From Streptomyces sp. R33 (GTDB lineage Bacteria; Actinomycetota; Actinomycetes; Streptomycetales; Streptomycetaceae), in assembly GCF_041200175.1 (NCBI RefSeq), contig NZ_CP165727.1, positions 1,116,001 through 1,180,000 of the forward strand: a stretch of 64,000 nt of DNA. The letters are read 5' to 3'. The translations under genes and the position numbers were made by a program. Shown piece after piece: positions 41,116 to 49,697 of this stretch; the stretch's first letter is position 1, and each line of letters begins with the position of its first letter. The notes beneath the pieces are model-generated. The model made no database searches. It worked only from the letters and a program-made list of their open reading frames with translations, and was not told the origin of the DNA.

Positions 41116-41933
41116 GGGCGCTCCTGCGCGGGACCGGCGGCCAGCAGTACCTCGCCGACCCGCTCGGTGGCCGCCGCGGCCTCCTCCTGCGGAAGGGAGT
41201 CGGTGACCAGCACGTCGACCTCCTCCAGGGCGGCGAACGTGGTGAGCCCCACGGTCGACCACTTGGTGTGGTCGGCGAGGAGCGCGGTGCGCCGGGCGGA
41301 GCGCAGGAAGGCCCGGTTGGTCTCCGCCTCGGCGAGGTTGGGCGTGGTCAGCCCGGTATCGGCGCCCAAGCCGTGGCAGCCGAGGAAGAGCAGGTCGACG
41401 TGCAAGGAGCGGATGGCCTGGTCGGCGATGGGGCCGACGAGGGCGTCCGACGGTGTGCGGATGCCGCCGGTCAGGATCACGGTGGTGGTGCTCCCGGCGC
41501 TGGCGGTGCCGCGGACGGCCTCGAAGACCTCGGCGGTGCGGACCGAGTTGGTGACCACCGTCAGGCCGGCGACCTCGGTGAGCTCCCGGGCCAGCGCGTG
41601 GGTGGTGGTCCCGGCGGACAGGGCGACGGCCGAGCCGGGTGCGACGAGGGCGGCCGCCGCCCTGGCGATGGCGTGCTTGGCCGCGGTCTCCCACTCCGAC
41701 TTGGCCTCGAACCCGGGCTCGTGGCTGCTGGCTTCGTCGCCGAGCACCGCACCGCCGTGCACCTTGCGCAGCAGGCCCTCGCGGGCGAGGACGTCCAGAT
41801 CGCGGCGGACGGTCATGTCGGAGACGTTCAAGGAGCGGGTCAGCTCGTTGACGCGCACCCCGCCGCGCCGGCGGACCTCGTCGAGGATGAGCGCGCGGCG
41901 CTGAGGGGCCAGCAGACTGCCGGGATCGGCCAT
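41109..41933 (-). CDS. DeoR family sugar-responsive repressor
   Basis: This 274-residue regulator has the DeoR helix-turn-helix (RRRGGVRVNELTRSLNVSDM, TVRRDLDVLAREGLLRKVHG GA) and a C-terminal sugar-phosphate sensor of the ribose-5-phosphate isomerase-like fold. The sensor reads VALSAGTTTHALARELTE, VTNSVRTAEVF, ILTGGIR and GCHGLGADTGLTTPN. Such repressors respond to a phosphorylated sugar. Its overlap with galT suggests galactose-1-phosphate or a related sugar phosphate as inducer. GAGAGG lies before the ATG. Direct repeats about 100 bases upstream are a candidate operator. Confidence 0.9.
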   Translation of the reverse strand: MADPGSLLAPQRRALILDEVRRRGGVRVNELTRSLNVSDMTVRRDLDVLAREGLLRKVHGGAVLGDEASSHEPGFEAKSEWETAAKHAIARAAAALVAPGSAVALSAGTTTHALARELTEVAGLTVVTNSVRTAEVFEAVRGTASAGSTTTVILTGGIRTPSDALVGPIADQAIRSLHVDLLFLGCHGLGADTGLTTPNLAEAETNRAFLRSARRTALLADHTKWSTVGLTTFAALEEVDVLVTDSLPQEEAAAATERVGEVLLAAGPAQERPW

Positions 41934-41958
41934 GCGGCGGTTCCTCTCCCTGGGGCGT

Positions 41959-41993
41959 TGGGGCACTGGGGCACTGGGGGCACTGGTGGCACC
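41959..41993. repeat. short tandem repeat in the deoR leader
   Basis: Three to four imperfect copies of GGGGCACT follow one another here, between the deoR ribosome site and its presumed promoter. Copy number could vary by slippage. Confidence 0.5.
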
Positions 41994-42038
41994 CGTGTCC
42001 CCGGTCAGCAGAAAGCATCCTGACCGATCCGACAGAAG

Positions 42039-42054
42039 TCAACAGACCTCAACA
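42039..42054. promoter_or_regulatory. candidate DeoR operator
   Basis: TCAACA occurs at 42039-42044 and again at 42049-42054, exactly one helical turn apart, in an A-rich stretch upstream of deoR-galT. DeoR proteins often bind such repeats. Confidence 0.35.
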
Positions 42055-42425
42055 AACGTGCAGTTGGGGGCCAGGGCTGCTGGTACGGCGGCGGATCGGC
42101 ACAGTCCGCCGTCTCCACATGTCCCTGCGGTGGCAGGTGTGATGTGGGCCTTCCCGTCGGAGTCCGTTCGTTCCTGAGGACTTCTGCGGGGCCGACACGC
42201 CGTCAGGGCACATTTCCGCACACGCTCTCCCGGATTCCCCGGGCCCCCGGAGAGCGGGCGGTGGGGCTGCCCACCTGACGGGGCCGGTACGAAGTGCGGC
42301 GCCGTGCTCGCGCCCCGCCCTGCACCACCCTTCAAGGAGTGAACCCCCTCTCCACATATGCCCGTTGCCGGTTCGAAGTCTTGACGCCCGTGGACGCCGG
42401 GAGCACAGTGGCCAGCGGCTCCGCT
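42055..42425. other. intergenic region between deoR and the GH16 gene
   Basis: About 370 bases without a credible gene. Open frames are cysteine- and arginine-rich nonsense without ribosome sites. It should hold the GH16 promoter near its right end, next to the LacI operator. Confidence 0.4.
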
Positions 42426-42439
42426 TGAGAGCGCTCTCA
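42426..42439. promoter_or_regulatory. LacI operator upstream of the GH16 gene
   Basis: TGAGAGCGCTCTCA is a perfect 14-bp palindrome 36 bases before the GH16 start. It has the central AGCGCT typical of LacI-family sites in Streptomyces, such as the CebR box. The same 14-mer occurs at 46478-46491. Confidence 0.8.
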
Positions 42440-42475
42440 CACAGCGGGCCGTTCCCCGAGAGAGGGCACACCCAT

Positions 42476-43909
42476 ATGCGTCACACATCCGGTAGAAAAC
42501 CGTCGACCGTCCGCCGGGCCGTCGTCGCCGCGCTCAGCGCGATGGGCGTGGCCGCGGCGGCAGCCGCCGTGGTCACCCTGCCCGCCAACGCCGCCGCTCC
42601 CCCGCCCCCGGCGGGCTGGTCGCAGGTGTTCCTGGACGACTTCAACGGGGCCGCGGGCTCCGGCGTGAACACCGCCGACTGGCAGTACACCACCGGGACC
42701 AGCTACCCCGGCGGGCCCGCCAACTTCGGTACGGGCGAGGTCGAGACGATGACCTCGAGCACCGCGAACGTCTCCCTCGACGGCACCGGGAACCTGCGGA
42801 TCACCCCGCGCCGGGACGCCGCCGGCAACTGGACCTCCGGCCGCATCGAGACCCGGCGCGCCGATTTCCAGCCCCCGGCGGGCGGGAAGCTGCGCACCGA
42901 GGCCCGGATACAGATGCCGAACGTCACGGGAGCGGCGGCGAAGGGCTACTGGCCGGCGTTCTGGATGCTGGGCGCGCCCTACCGCGGCAACTGGTGGAAC
43001 TGGCCGGGCATCGGCGAGATCGACATCATGGAGAACGTCCAGGGCATCAACAACGTCTGGGCCACCCTGCACTGCGGCACCAGCCCCGGCGGCCCGTGCA
43101 ACGAGACCTCCGGCATCGGCGGCCAGCGCGTCTGCCCCGGCACCAGCTGCCAGGGCGGCTTCCACACGTACGCCGTGGAGTGGGACCGGTCCACCGCCGT
43201 CGAGGAGATACGTTTCTCCGTCGACGGGAACACCTTCCACACCGTACGGGCGAACCAGGTCGACGCGACCACCTGGGCCAACGCCACGAACCACGGCTAC
43301 TTCATCATCCTGAACGTCGCCATGGGCGGCGGCTTCCCGGACGCCTTCGGCGGCGGACCCGACGCGGGCACCCAGCCCGGCTTCTCGATGGCCGTCGACT
43401 ACGTGTCCGTACTCCGCTCGACGGGCGGCTCGACCCCGCCGACCACACCCCCCACCACTCCTCCGACGACCCCGCCCACCACACCCCCGTCCGGCCACCG
43501 CGACGCGTACACGGCCATCGAGGCGGAGTCGTACGACGACCAGGCCGGGCTGGCCAAGGAGAGCACCAGCGACACCGGCGGCGGCCAGAACCTGAGCACG
43601 ATCGCCAACGGCGACTGGGCCCTGTACAAGGGCGTCGACTTCGGCTCCAGCGCGGCGAGGCAGTTCTACGGTCGGGTCGCCGGCGGTGCGGCCGGCGGGG
43701 TCAGCGGGCTCGTCGAGGTCCGGCTGGACAGCCGTACCAGCCCGCCGATCGGCAGCTTCTCGGTCGCGAACACCGGCGGCTGGCAGAGCTGGCGGACCGT
43801 CCCGGCGAACATCAGCCCCGTCACCGGCACGCACGACGTCTACCTGACCTTCACCAGCGGCCAGAGCGCCGACTACGTGAATGTCAACTGGTTCGACTTC
43901 GGCCACTGA
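42476..43909 (+). CDS. secreted GH16 endo-beta-1,3-glucanase with C-terminal CBM6
   Basis: This 477-residue protein has a signal peptide with Tat-like start (RRAVVAALSAMGVAAAAAAV, cleavage after ANA). The GH16 catalytic domain (~40-315) has the signature GEIDIMENV (nucleophile Glu181, acid/base Glu186) and WPAFWMLG. A linker of five TPP/TPPT repeats (~320-345) leads to a C-terminal beta-sandwich starting YTAIEAESYDDQ, typical of CBM6, which binds beta-glucans. It would cut laminarin or other beta-1,3-glucans outside the cell. The LacI operator lies directly upstream, and the GH64 gene follows after 28 bases. Confidence 0.9.
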   Translation: MRHTSGRKPSTVRRAVVAALSAMGVAAAAAAVVTLPANAAAPPPPAGWSQVFLDDFNGAAGSGVNTADWQYTTGTSYPGGPANFGTGEVETMTSSTANVSLDGTGNLRITPRRDAAGNWTSGRIETRRADFQPPAGGKLRTEARIQMPNVTGAAAKGYWPAFWMLGAPYRGNWWNWPGIGEIDIMENVQGINNVWATLHCGTSPGGPCNETSGIGGQRVCPGTSCQGGFHTYAVEWDRSTAVEEIRFSVDGNTFHTVRANQVDATTWANATNHGYFIILNVAMGGGFPDAFGGGPDAGTQPGFSMAVDYVSVLRSTGGSTPPTTPPTTPPTTPPTTPPSGHRDAYTAIEAESYDDQAGLAKESTSDTGGGQNLSTIANGDWALYKGVDFGSSAARQFYGRVAGGAAGGVSGLVEVRLDSRTSPPIGSFSVANTGGWQSWRTVPANISPVTGTHDVYLTFTSGQSADYVNVNWFDFGH

Positions 43910-43937
43910 CCGGACCGAGCGAACGGAGGAGACGCCC

Positions 43938-45152
43938 GTGAACACCCGACAACGGCTCCCGCTGACCGTGGCGGCCGCGCTGATCGCCCTGCTGGGGTTC
44001 GTCCTGCCGGCCCCGACCCGCGCCGCGGCGCAGTACGCGCAGGGCGGGGCCGGGAGCTTCCCGATCACCTTCCGGAACAACACCCGTGGCACGTACACCG
44101 ATTCCCAGATCTTCGTCACCGTGCTCGGTCAGGTGACCCCGGGCCAGTGGTCGTACATGAAGCCCGACGGTTCCATGGCCCACATCAACCACCTCGACGC
44201 CACCGCGCCCGGCCACCTGGTCAAGAACGGCGTCAACTACCCCAACATGTCCTTCACGCTCGCCCGGGTGGGCGGCACCGTGCCCTCCCCGGCATCGATC
44301 CGCGGGGGCCGGATCTACATCTCCCTCGGCTCGCCCCTCTACCTCCCGGTCTCCCCCGACGACCAGGGCTGGGGCGGCCCCGACCTGCGCAATCCCCATG
44401 ACCCGAACAGCGACGTGTACTACGACTGGTACGAGTACACGTACGTGCGGGGCCAGGTCCCGTTCGGCGGGAACACCACCCAGGTCGACCAGTTCGGCTT
44501 CCCTATGACCTCGCGGCTGCGCCAGACCTCCAGTGGCCACGACACCACCCGGGGCATCACGCGGACCCGCGCCGAGGTCATGCAGCAGTACGCGGCCTCC
44601 GTCGGGGCGGCCTTCAAGCCGCTGCAGAACGGCTACCGCATCGTGGCGCCGCGCTCCTCGAACCTGTTCCTCGAGGGCGGCGCGCGGCAACAGCACCTCA
44701 CCACCGCCATCGACCAGGCCTGGGCCCACTACACCGCCCACCCGTTCACCCTGACCCGGCTCGGCGAGACCTTCTCCGGGCGGGTCTCCGGCTCCGTCCT
44801 GACCTTCAGCAAGAACGGCGCGGGCCCCTTCACCCTCCGCAAGCCGACCTCGCCGGACGTCATGGCCTGTGCAGGGGCGCTGGCTTCGGGCAACGACACC
44901 GAGAAGCAGCTCGGCGCGGAGTTCTGCGCCGCGTTCAACCGGGGTGTCGCCCTCGACACCACCGCCTGGTACACCCCGGCCGCGTACTACGGCGGGACGG
45001 CGAAGAACGACTACGCCGGCTTCTTCCACACCGTCGGCCTGGACGGGCGGGCCTACGGGTTCCCCTACGACGACGTCAACGACCAGTCCTCCGTCCAGAT
45101 CCTCGGCAACACCGAGCCGCCGACCGGGCTGACCCTCGGCATCGGCTGGTGA
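43938..45152 (+). CDS. secreted GH64 beta-1,3-glucanase
   Basis: This 404-residue protein has a signal peptide (LPLTVAAALIALLGFVLP...RAAA). The mature sequence has GH64 hallmarks: FPITFRNNTRGTYTDSQIFV, SYMKPDGSM, YDWYEYTYV, TTQVDQFGFPM and a C-terminal GFPYDDVNDQSS. GH64 enzymes are inverting glucanases that release laminaripentaose from beta-1,3-glucan and share a thaumatin-like domain. GTG 43938 is fixed by GGAGGAGACGCCC. It forms a two-gene operon with the GH16 enzyme, and its products should feed the ABC importer downstream. Confidence 0.9.
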   Translation: MNTRQRLPLTVAAALIALLGFVLPAPTRAAAQYAQGGAGSFPITFRNNTRGTYTDSQIFVTVLGQVTPGQWSYMKPDGSMAHINHLDATAPGHLVKNGVNYPNMSFTLARVGGTVPSPASIRGGRIYISLGSPLYLPVSPDDQGWGGPDLRNPHDPNSDVYYDWYEYTYVRGQVPFGGNTTQVDQFGFPMTSRLRQTSSGHDTTRGITRTRAEVMQQYAASVGAAFKPLQNGYRIVAPRSSNLFLEGGARQQHLTTAIDQAWAHYTAHPFTLTRLGETFSGRVSGSVLTFSKNGAGPFTLRKPTSPDVMACAGALASGNDTEKQLGAEFCAAFNRGVALDTTAWYTPAAYYGGTAKNDYAGFFHTVGLDGRAYGFPYDDVNDQSSVQILGNTEPPTGLTLGIGW

Positions 45153-45177
45153 CAGAGGGGGCGCCTTGTAGATCAGG

Positions 45178-45207
45178 CCGCCGGGAGCGCTCTCACGCTC
45201 CCGGCGG
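45178..45207 (+). terminator. hairpin terminator overlapping an imperfect LacI operator
   Basis: CCGCCGGGAGCG and CGCTCCCGGCGG form a perfect 12-bp stem with loop CTCTCA, 26 bases after the GH64 stop. The sequence CGGGAGCGCTCTCA at 45182-45195 matches the 14-bp operator at 12 positions, so repressor bound here could also act on lacI. Confidence 0.7.
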
Positions 45208-45266
45208 TACGCGTTACCCTGCTGTTCCGCGAGTCAACAGCCCCCGGACACGCAGGAGGAATGCCC

Positions 45267-46310
45267 GTGCCCGAACAGCTTCCCGGTCACCGGCCCACCC
45301 TCGAGGCCGTGGCGGAGCGTGCCGGGGTGTCCCGGGCCACCGCGTCCCGCGTCGTCAACGGCGGCGAGGGCGTCCGCGCCCATCTGGTGGAAAAGGTCCG
45401 CGAGGCCGTACGGGAGCTGGGGTACGTGCCGAATCCCGCGGCCCGCACCCTCGTCACGCGGCGCACCGGGGCGGTCGCGGTGATCATCGCCGAGCCGGAG
45501 GTCCGGATCTTCTCGGACCCCTTCTTCTCCCGCCAGATCCGCGGCATCAGCAAGGAACTGACCGCGCACGACACACAGCTGGTCCTGCTGCTGGTGGAGG
45601 ACCGGGGTGACTACGACCGCATCGAGCGGTATCTGGCGGGCGGCCACGTCGACGGGGCGCTCGCCTTCTCACTGCACACCGACGACCCGCTGCCCGCGAT
45701 CACCCGCCGCATCGGCATGCCCACGGTCTACGGCGGCCGCCCGGGGTGGACCGCCGGGTCCGGGGAGCACGGCGGTGTCGCGTACGTGGACGCCGACAAC
45801 CGCGGGGGCGCCCGCGAGGCCGTACGGTACCTGCTTGACCAGGGCCGGCGGCGGATCGCGCACATCGCGGGCCCGCTGGACCAGACTTCGGCGGTGGACC
45901 GGCTCGACGGCTACCGGGACGTGCTGCTCGATGCGGATCCGGCGCTGATCGCGGAGGGGGATTTCACCGCGGCGGGCGGGGCCCGCGCGATGGCCGGGCT
46001 GCTGGAGCGCTGTCCGGACCTCGACGCGGTGTTCGCGGCGAACGACCTGATGGCAACGGGCGCCCTGCAGGTGCTGCGGGAGCGCGGCCTCACCGTGCCC
46101 GGGGACGTGGCGCTGGTCGGCTTCGACGATGCCGAACTGGTGGCGGAGAGCGCCGATCCGCCGCTGACGACCGTGCGCCAGGACATCGAGGGCATGGGGT
46201 GCCTGATGGCGCGGCTGCTCCTGCGCACCCTGAACAAGGTCCAGGGCGAGCGCAGCGTTCCCGCCTCGGTGGTCACTCCGACGGCCCTGGTACGGCGCGC
46301 CTCCGCGTGA
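45267..46310 (+). CDS. LacI family repressor of the beta-glucan locus
   Basis: This ~347-residue regulator has the LacI headpiece PTLEAVAERAGVSRATASRV, VNGGEGV, hinge NPAARTLVTRRT and a sugar-binding core (DGALAFS, DLDAVFAANDLMATGALQVL, VALVGFDD). GGAGGA at 45255-45260 leaves no space for ATG 45261 but is ideally placed for GTG 45267, which I take as the start. It sits between the glucanases and the transporter. Two perfect operators and one imperfect one flank these genes. By analogy with CebR and BglR proteins it would be released by a beta-glucooligosaccharide. Confidence 0.88.
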   Translation: MPEQLPGHRPTLEAVAERAGVSRATASRVVNGGEGVRAHLVEKVREAVRELGYVPNPAARTLVTRRTGAVAVIIAEPEVRIFSDPFFSRQIRGISKELTAHDTQLVLLLVEDRGDYDRIERYLAGGHVDGALAFSLHTDDPLPAITRRIGMPTVYGGRPGWTAGSGEHGGVAYVDADNRGGAREAVRYLLDQGRRRIAHIAGPLDQTSAVDRLDGYRDVLLDADPALIAEGDFTAAGGARAMAGLLERCPDLDAVFAANDLMATGALQVLRERGLTVPGDVALVGFDDAELVAESADPPLTTVRQDIEGMGCLMARLLLRTLNKVQGERSVPASVVTPTALVRRASA

Positions 46311-46477
46311 CATGCGCGATCCCCGTGGTCCGCGTGGTCCGCGTGATCCACCCGGTCCGCCGGGGCGGCGCGGCGTGAACTCGTCGTGCAGGAGGGGTGA
46401 TTGTGGACGAACGCGTGCTGTTGTGCGTACAACTCTTGACGGGGCCGGGGCTGCGGGTGCACGCTCCAGACGCGCTC

Positions 46478-46491
46478 TGAGAGCGCTCTCA
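46478..46491. promoter_or_regulatory. LacI operator upstream of the binding-protein gene
   Basis: TGAGAGCGCTCTCA, identical to the site before the GH16 gene, lies 57 bases ahead of the sugar-binding lipoprotein start. Confidence 0.8.
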
Positions 46492-46547
46492 ACACTGGCG
46501 CACTCCCACCCCCGCACCCTGCCCGTCCAGGCCAAGGAGGCCGCCCC

Positions 46548-47861
46548 ATGTCCATCCCCCGAACCACCCCCAGAGCCGTGGTCCGCATCGGCGCCGTCGC
46601 GCTCACGGGCGTGCTCCTGGCCGCCTGCGGATCCGGGTCCGGGTCGGACGGTGCGTCCTCCGGCGACGCCGCAGGCGGCGATGTCACGCTCACCGTCGAC
46701 CTGTTCGGCTCGTTCGGCTACCAGGAGGCCGGGCTCTACGCCGAGTACGAGCAGCTCCACCCCGGCGTCAAGATCAAGCAGACCGACACCGAGGACGAGC
46801 AGGACTACTGGAAGTCGCTGCAGACCCGCCTCGCGGGCGGCGGCGGCCTGGCCGACGTCCAGGCCATCGAGGTCGGCCGCATCGCCTCGGTCACCCAGCA
46901 GCAGGGCGGCAAGTTCGTGGACCTGAACCAGTACGGGGCCGGGACGCTCAAGGCCGAGTTCGCCCCCGCCAAGTGGTCCGCCGCGGCCACCAAGGACGGC
47001 AAGGTGCTGGGCCTGGGCACCGATGTCGGCCCCGAGGCCATGTGTTACCGCCGCGACCTGTTCCAGGCCGCCGGACTGCCCACCGACCGCACCGAGCTGG
47101 CGGCGCGGTGGGCCACCTGGGACGGATACCTCGAACTCGGCCGCCAGTACAAGGAGAAGGCGCCGGCCGGCAGCTCCTGGATCGACAGCGTGGGCAGCCT
47201 GAACGCGATCATGGTCGGCCAGCAGAAGGAGCGCTACTACGACGCCTCGGGCGCCCTGATCTACGAGAACAGCCCCGCCGTGAAGGCCGCCTGGGACGCC
47301 TCGGTCAAGGCCGCGGGCGAGGGACTCAGCGCCAAGCTGGACCAGTGGTCGCCGCCGTGGAACCAGGCGTTCGCCTCCGGCTCCTTCGCCACCCTGCCCT
47401 GCCCCGCCTGGATGCTCGGCTACATCAAGGGCCAGGCCGGGGACGCGGGCCAGGGCAAGTGGGACGTCGCGAAGCTGCCCGGCGGCGCGGGCAACTGGGG
47501 CGGCTCCTACCTGGCGGTCCCGAGCGTGGCCAAGCACAAGAAGGAGGCGTACGAGCTGATCAAGTGGCTCACCGCGCCCGAGCAGCAGACCAAGGTCTTC
47601 CGCAAGCAGGGCAACTTCCCCTCGGCCACCCGGTCCATCGGCCAGATAGCCGACGCCAAGGACCCCTACTTCTCCGGCGCGCCGATCGGCCAGATCTTCG
47701 GCGACGCCGCCGAACAAGCGCCCGTCCAGGTGCTCGGCCTGCACGACAAGGACATCGCCGACCAGATCAACAACGCGCTCAGCGAGGTCGAACGCAAGGG
47801 CACGGCTCCCGAGACGGCCTGGTCGAACGCGAAGAAGGCCGTCAAGAATGCCCTCGGCTGA
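46548..47861 (+). CDS. ABC sugar-binding lipoprotein
   Basis: This 437-residue precursor has lipobox LLAAC and a type 1 extracellular solute-binding fold. It reads VTLTVDLFGSFGYQEAGLYA at the start of the mature protein, then DEQDYWKSLQTRLAGGGGLA and DVGPEAMCYRRDLF. It resembles CebE-like receptors for beta-glucooligosaccharides. It is the first gene of the ABC/GH1 operon, behind a perfect operator. The permease gene begins inside its last 14 bases. No ATPase gene is present; Streptomyces sugar importers of this class commonly share the MsiK ATPase encoded elsewhere. Confidence 0.9.
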   Translation: MSIPRTTPRAVVRIGAVALTGVLLAACGSGSGSDGASSGDAAGGDVTLTVDLFGSFGYQEAGLYAEYEQLHPGVKIKQTDTEDEQDYWKSLQTRLAGGGGLADVQAIEVGRIASVTQQQGGKFVDLNQYGAGTLKAEFAPAKWSAAATKDGKVLGLGTDVGPEAMCYRRDLFQAAGLPTDRTELAARWATWDGYLELGRQYKEKAPAGSSWIDSVGSLNAIMVGQQKERYYDASGALIYENSPAVKAAWDASVKAAGEGLSAKLDQWSPPWNQAFASGSFATLPCPAWMLGYIKGQAGDAGQGKWDVAKLPGGAGNWGGSYLAVPSVAKHKKEAYELIKWLTAPEQQTKVFRKQGNFPSATRSIGQIADAKDPYFSGAPIGQIFGDAAEQAPVQVLGLHDKDIADQINNALSEVERKGTAPETAWSNAKKAVKNALG

Positions 47862-48825
47862 GCCGCTGGCACCGCTGGCACCGCCGGCGCCTCCGACCGC
47901 CCCGGCGCCGCCGGCTGCGCCGCCCCGGCGGCGCGGCCGGCCGGCGGGGCTGTCCCCGTACGCCTTCCTCGCCCCCTTCTTCACCCTGTTCGCCGCGTTC
48001 GGGATCTTCCCGCTGCTCTACACTGCGTACGTCTCCCTCTACCGCGCCGAACTGCAGACCCCCGGCGAGCTGGAGTGGCGCGGCCTCGGCAACTACACGG
48101 CACTGTTCACCGACCCGTTCTTCTGGACGGCGCTGCGCAACACGTTCACCATGGGCGTGCTGTCCACGGTGCCCCAGCTGCTGATGGCACTGGGCCTGGC
48201 CCACCTGCTCAACTACCGGCTCCGCGCCCGCACGTTCTTCCGTACGGCGCTGCTGCTGCCGTACGCGACCTCGGTCGCCGCCGCATCGCTGATCTTCGCG
48301 CAGCTCTTCGGGCACGATTTCGGGCTCGTGAACCGCCTGCTGGACCTGGTGGGCATCCACCCGGTCGACTGGCAGAACGGTACGGCGGCCTCCCAGATCG
48401 CCGTCTCGTCCATCGTGGTCTGGCGCTGGACCGGCTACAACGCACTGATCTACCTGGCGGGCATGCAGACGATCCCGTCCGAGCTGTACGAGGCGGCCGA
48501 GGTCGACGGGGCCTCCCGCCTGCGGCAGTTCCTGCACGTGACGCTGCCGGGGCTGCGCCCCACGATCGTCTTCACCTCGACCGTCTCGACGATCGGCGCC
48601 ACCCAGCTGTTCGGCGAGCCGCTGCTGTTCGAGGGGTCGATGTCCGGCGGCATCTCGCACCAGTACCAGACCCTCGGCCTGTACATGTACGAGCAGGGCT
48701 GGGGCTTCTTCCACCTGGGCCGGGCGGCGGCCATCGCCTGGGTGATGTTCCTGCTGATCGTGGTGCTGGTGGGGGTCAACGCCCTGGCCGCGCGCCGCCG
48801 TTCCCGTAAGGAGGCCGGCCGATGA
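47848..48825 (+). CDS. ABC sugar permease, MalF/CebF-like
   Basis: This 325-residue protein has an unusually long Ala/Pro-rich N-terminus (~30 residues) before six membrane helices. The permease EAA loop reads YEAAEVDGASRLRQFLHVTL-PGL (~215-237), which docks to the ATPase. FFRTALLLPYATSVAAASLI and IGATQLFGEPLLF are typical of CUT1 sugar importers. It overlaps the binding-protein gene by 14 bases and the second permease by four, so the three subunits are translationally coupled. Confidence 0.9.
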   Translation: MPSAEPLAPLAPPAPPTAPAPPAAPPRRRGRPAGLSPYAFLAPFFTLFAAFGIFPLLYTAYVSLYRAELQTPGELEWRGLGNYTALFTDPFFWTALRNTFTMGVLSTVPQLLMALGLAHLLNYRLRARTFFRTALLLPYATSVAAASLIFAQLFGHDFGLVNRLLDLVGIHPVDWQNGTAASQIAVSSIVVWRWTGYNALIYLAGMQTIPSELYEAAEVDGASRLRQFLHVTLPGLRPTIVFTSTVSTIGATQLFGEPLLFEGSMSGGISHQYQTLGLYMYEQGWGFFHLGRAAAIAWVMFLLIVVLVGVNALAARRRSRKEAGR

Positions 48826-49655
48826 GCGCGCACGTCTCCGCCCGGCGCGGCGGAAGGCTCACGTACGCCGTCCTGATCTGCGCGGTGCTGGTATCGGCCT
48901 TCCCCCTGTACTGGACCCTCGTCGCCGCGAGCCGTTCCAACGCCGAACTGGCCAGGCCCATACCGGCGTTGCTGCCCGGTCCGCGTCTCCTGGACAACCT
49001 GCAGGCCGTCCTCGACGAGGCGGCGATCGGCACGGCGCTGCTCAACTCGCTCATCGTCTCAGGGGCGATCACCGTGGGCACGGTGCTGTGCTCCACGCTG
49101 GCGGGGTTCGCCTTCGCCAAACTCCGCTTCCGTGGCCGCGGGGCGCTGCTCGGCGCCGTCGTCGCCTCGATGATGATCCCGCCGCAGCTCGGGGTGATCC
49201 CGCTGTTCATGCTGATCGTCAAGCTGCACTGGGTGAACCAGCTGCAGGCCGTCGTGCTGCCCGGGCTGGTCTCGGCGTTCGGCGTGTTCTTCATGCGGCA
49301 GTTCCTGGTGCAGTCGCTGCCGGACGAGCTGATCGAGGCGGCCCGGGTGGACGGTGCCTCGCACGCCCGGATCTTCTGGTCGATCGTCGTACCGATCGCC
49401 CGCCCGGCGATGGCGGTCCTGGGACTGCTCACCTTCATGACGGCCTGGAACGACTTCTTCTGGCCGATCGTCGCGCTGTCCTCGCAGGAGCCGACCGTCC
49501 AGGTCGCCCTGCGCCAGCTGGGCGGCGGATACGTCCACGACCAGTCCGTGATCATGGCCGGCACCCTGCTCGGCACGCTGCCGGTGCTGCTGGTCTTCGG
49601 ACTGCTCGGCCGGCAGATCGTCGGCGGCATCATGCAGGGCGCGGTCAAGGGCTGA
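48822..49655 (+). CDS. ABC sugar permease, MalG/CebG-like
   Basis: This 277-residue protein has six membrane helices. Its EAA loop is LIEAARVDGASHARIFWSIV, and the end reads GLLGRQIVGGIMQGAVKG, a standard C-terminus of CUT1 permeases. With the preceding permease it forms the membrane channel for the imported oligosaccharide. The ATG overlaps the previous stop (ATGA). The GH1 gene follows after 42 bases. Confidence 0.9.
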   Translation: MSAHVSARRGGRLTYAVLICAVLVSAFPLYWTLVAASRSNAELARPIPALLPGPRLLDNLQAVLDEAAIGTALLNSLIVSGAITVGTVLCSTLAGFAFAKLRFRGRGALLGAVVASMMIPPQLGVIPLFMLIVKLHWVNQLQAVVLPGLVSAFGVFFMRQFLVQSLPDELIEAARVDGASHARIFWSIVVPIARPAMAVLGLLTFMTAWNDFFWPIVALSSQEPTVQVALRQLGGGYVHDQSVIMAGTLLGTLPVLLVFGLLGRQIVGGIMQGAVKG

Positions 49656-49697
49656 CGCAGCCGCCCCGGCCTTCCCCCATCTTCCTGGAGTCTTCCC

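Noticed and set aside
42039..42488. Minus-strand 149-codon frame in the deoR-GH16 gap
   Set aside because: Sequence is rich in Cys, Arg and Gly without pattern, would cover the LacI operator and GH16 start, and lacks a ribosome site.
43430..43490. Regular CCGACCACACC-type repeats that could suggest a repeat array or CRISPR
   Set aside because: They encode the TPP/TPPT linker between GH16 and CBM6 in frame; spacing is continuous and there are no spacers.
45267..46310. The LacI protein as CebR itself with a cellulose regulon
   Set aside because: The operator centre AGCGCT is shared, but the outer bases (TGAG...CTCA instead of TGGG...CCCA) and the beta-1,3-glucanase context point to a paralogue.
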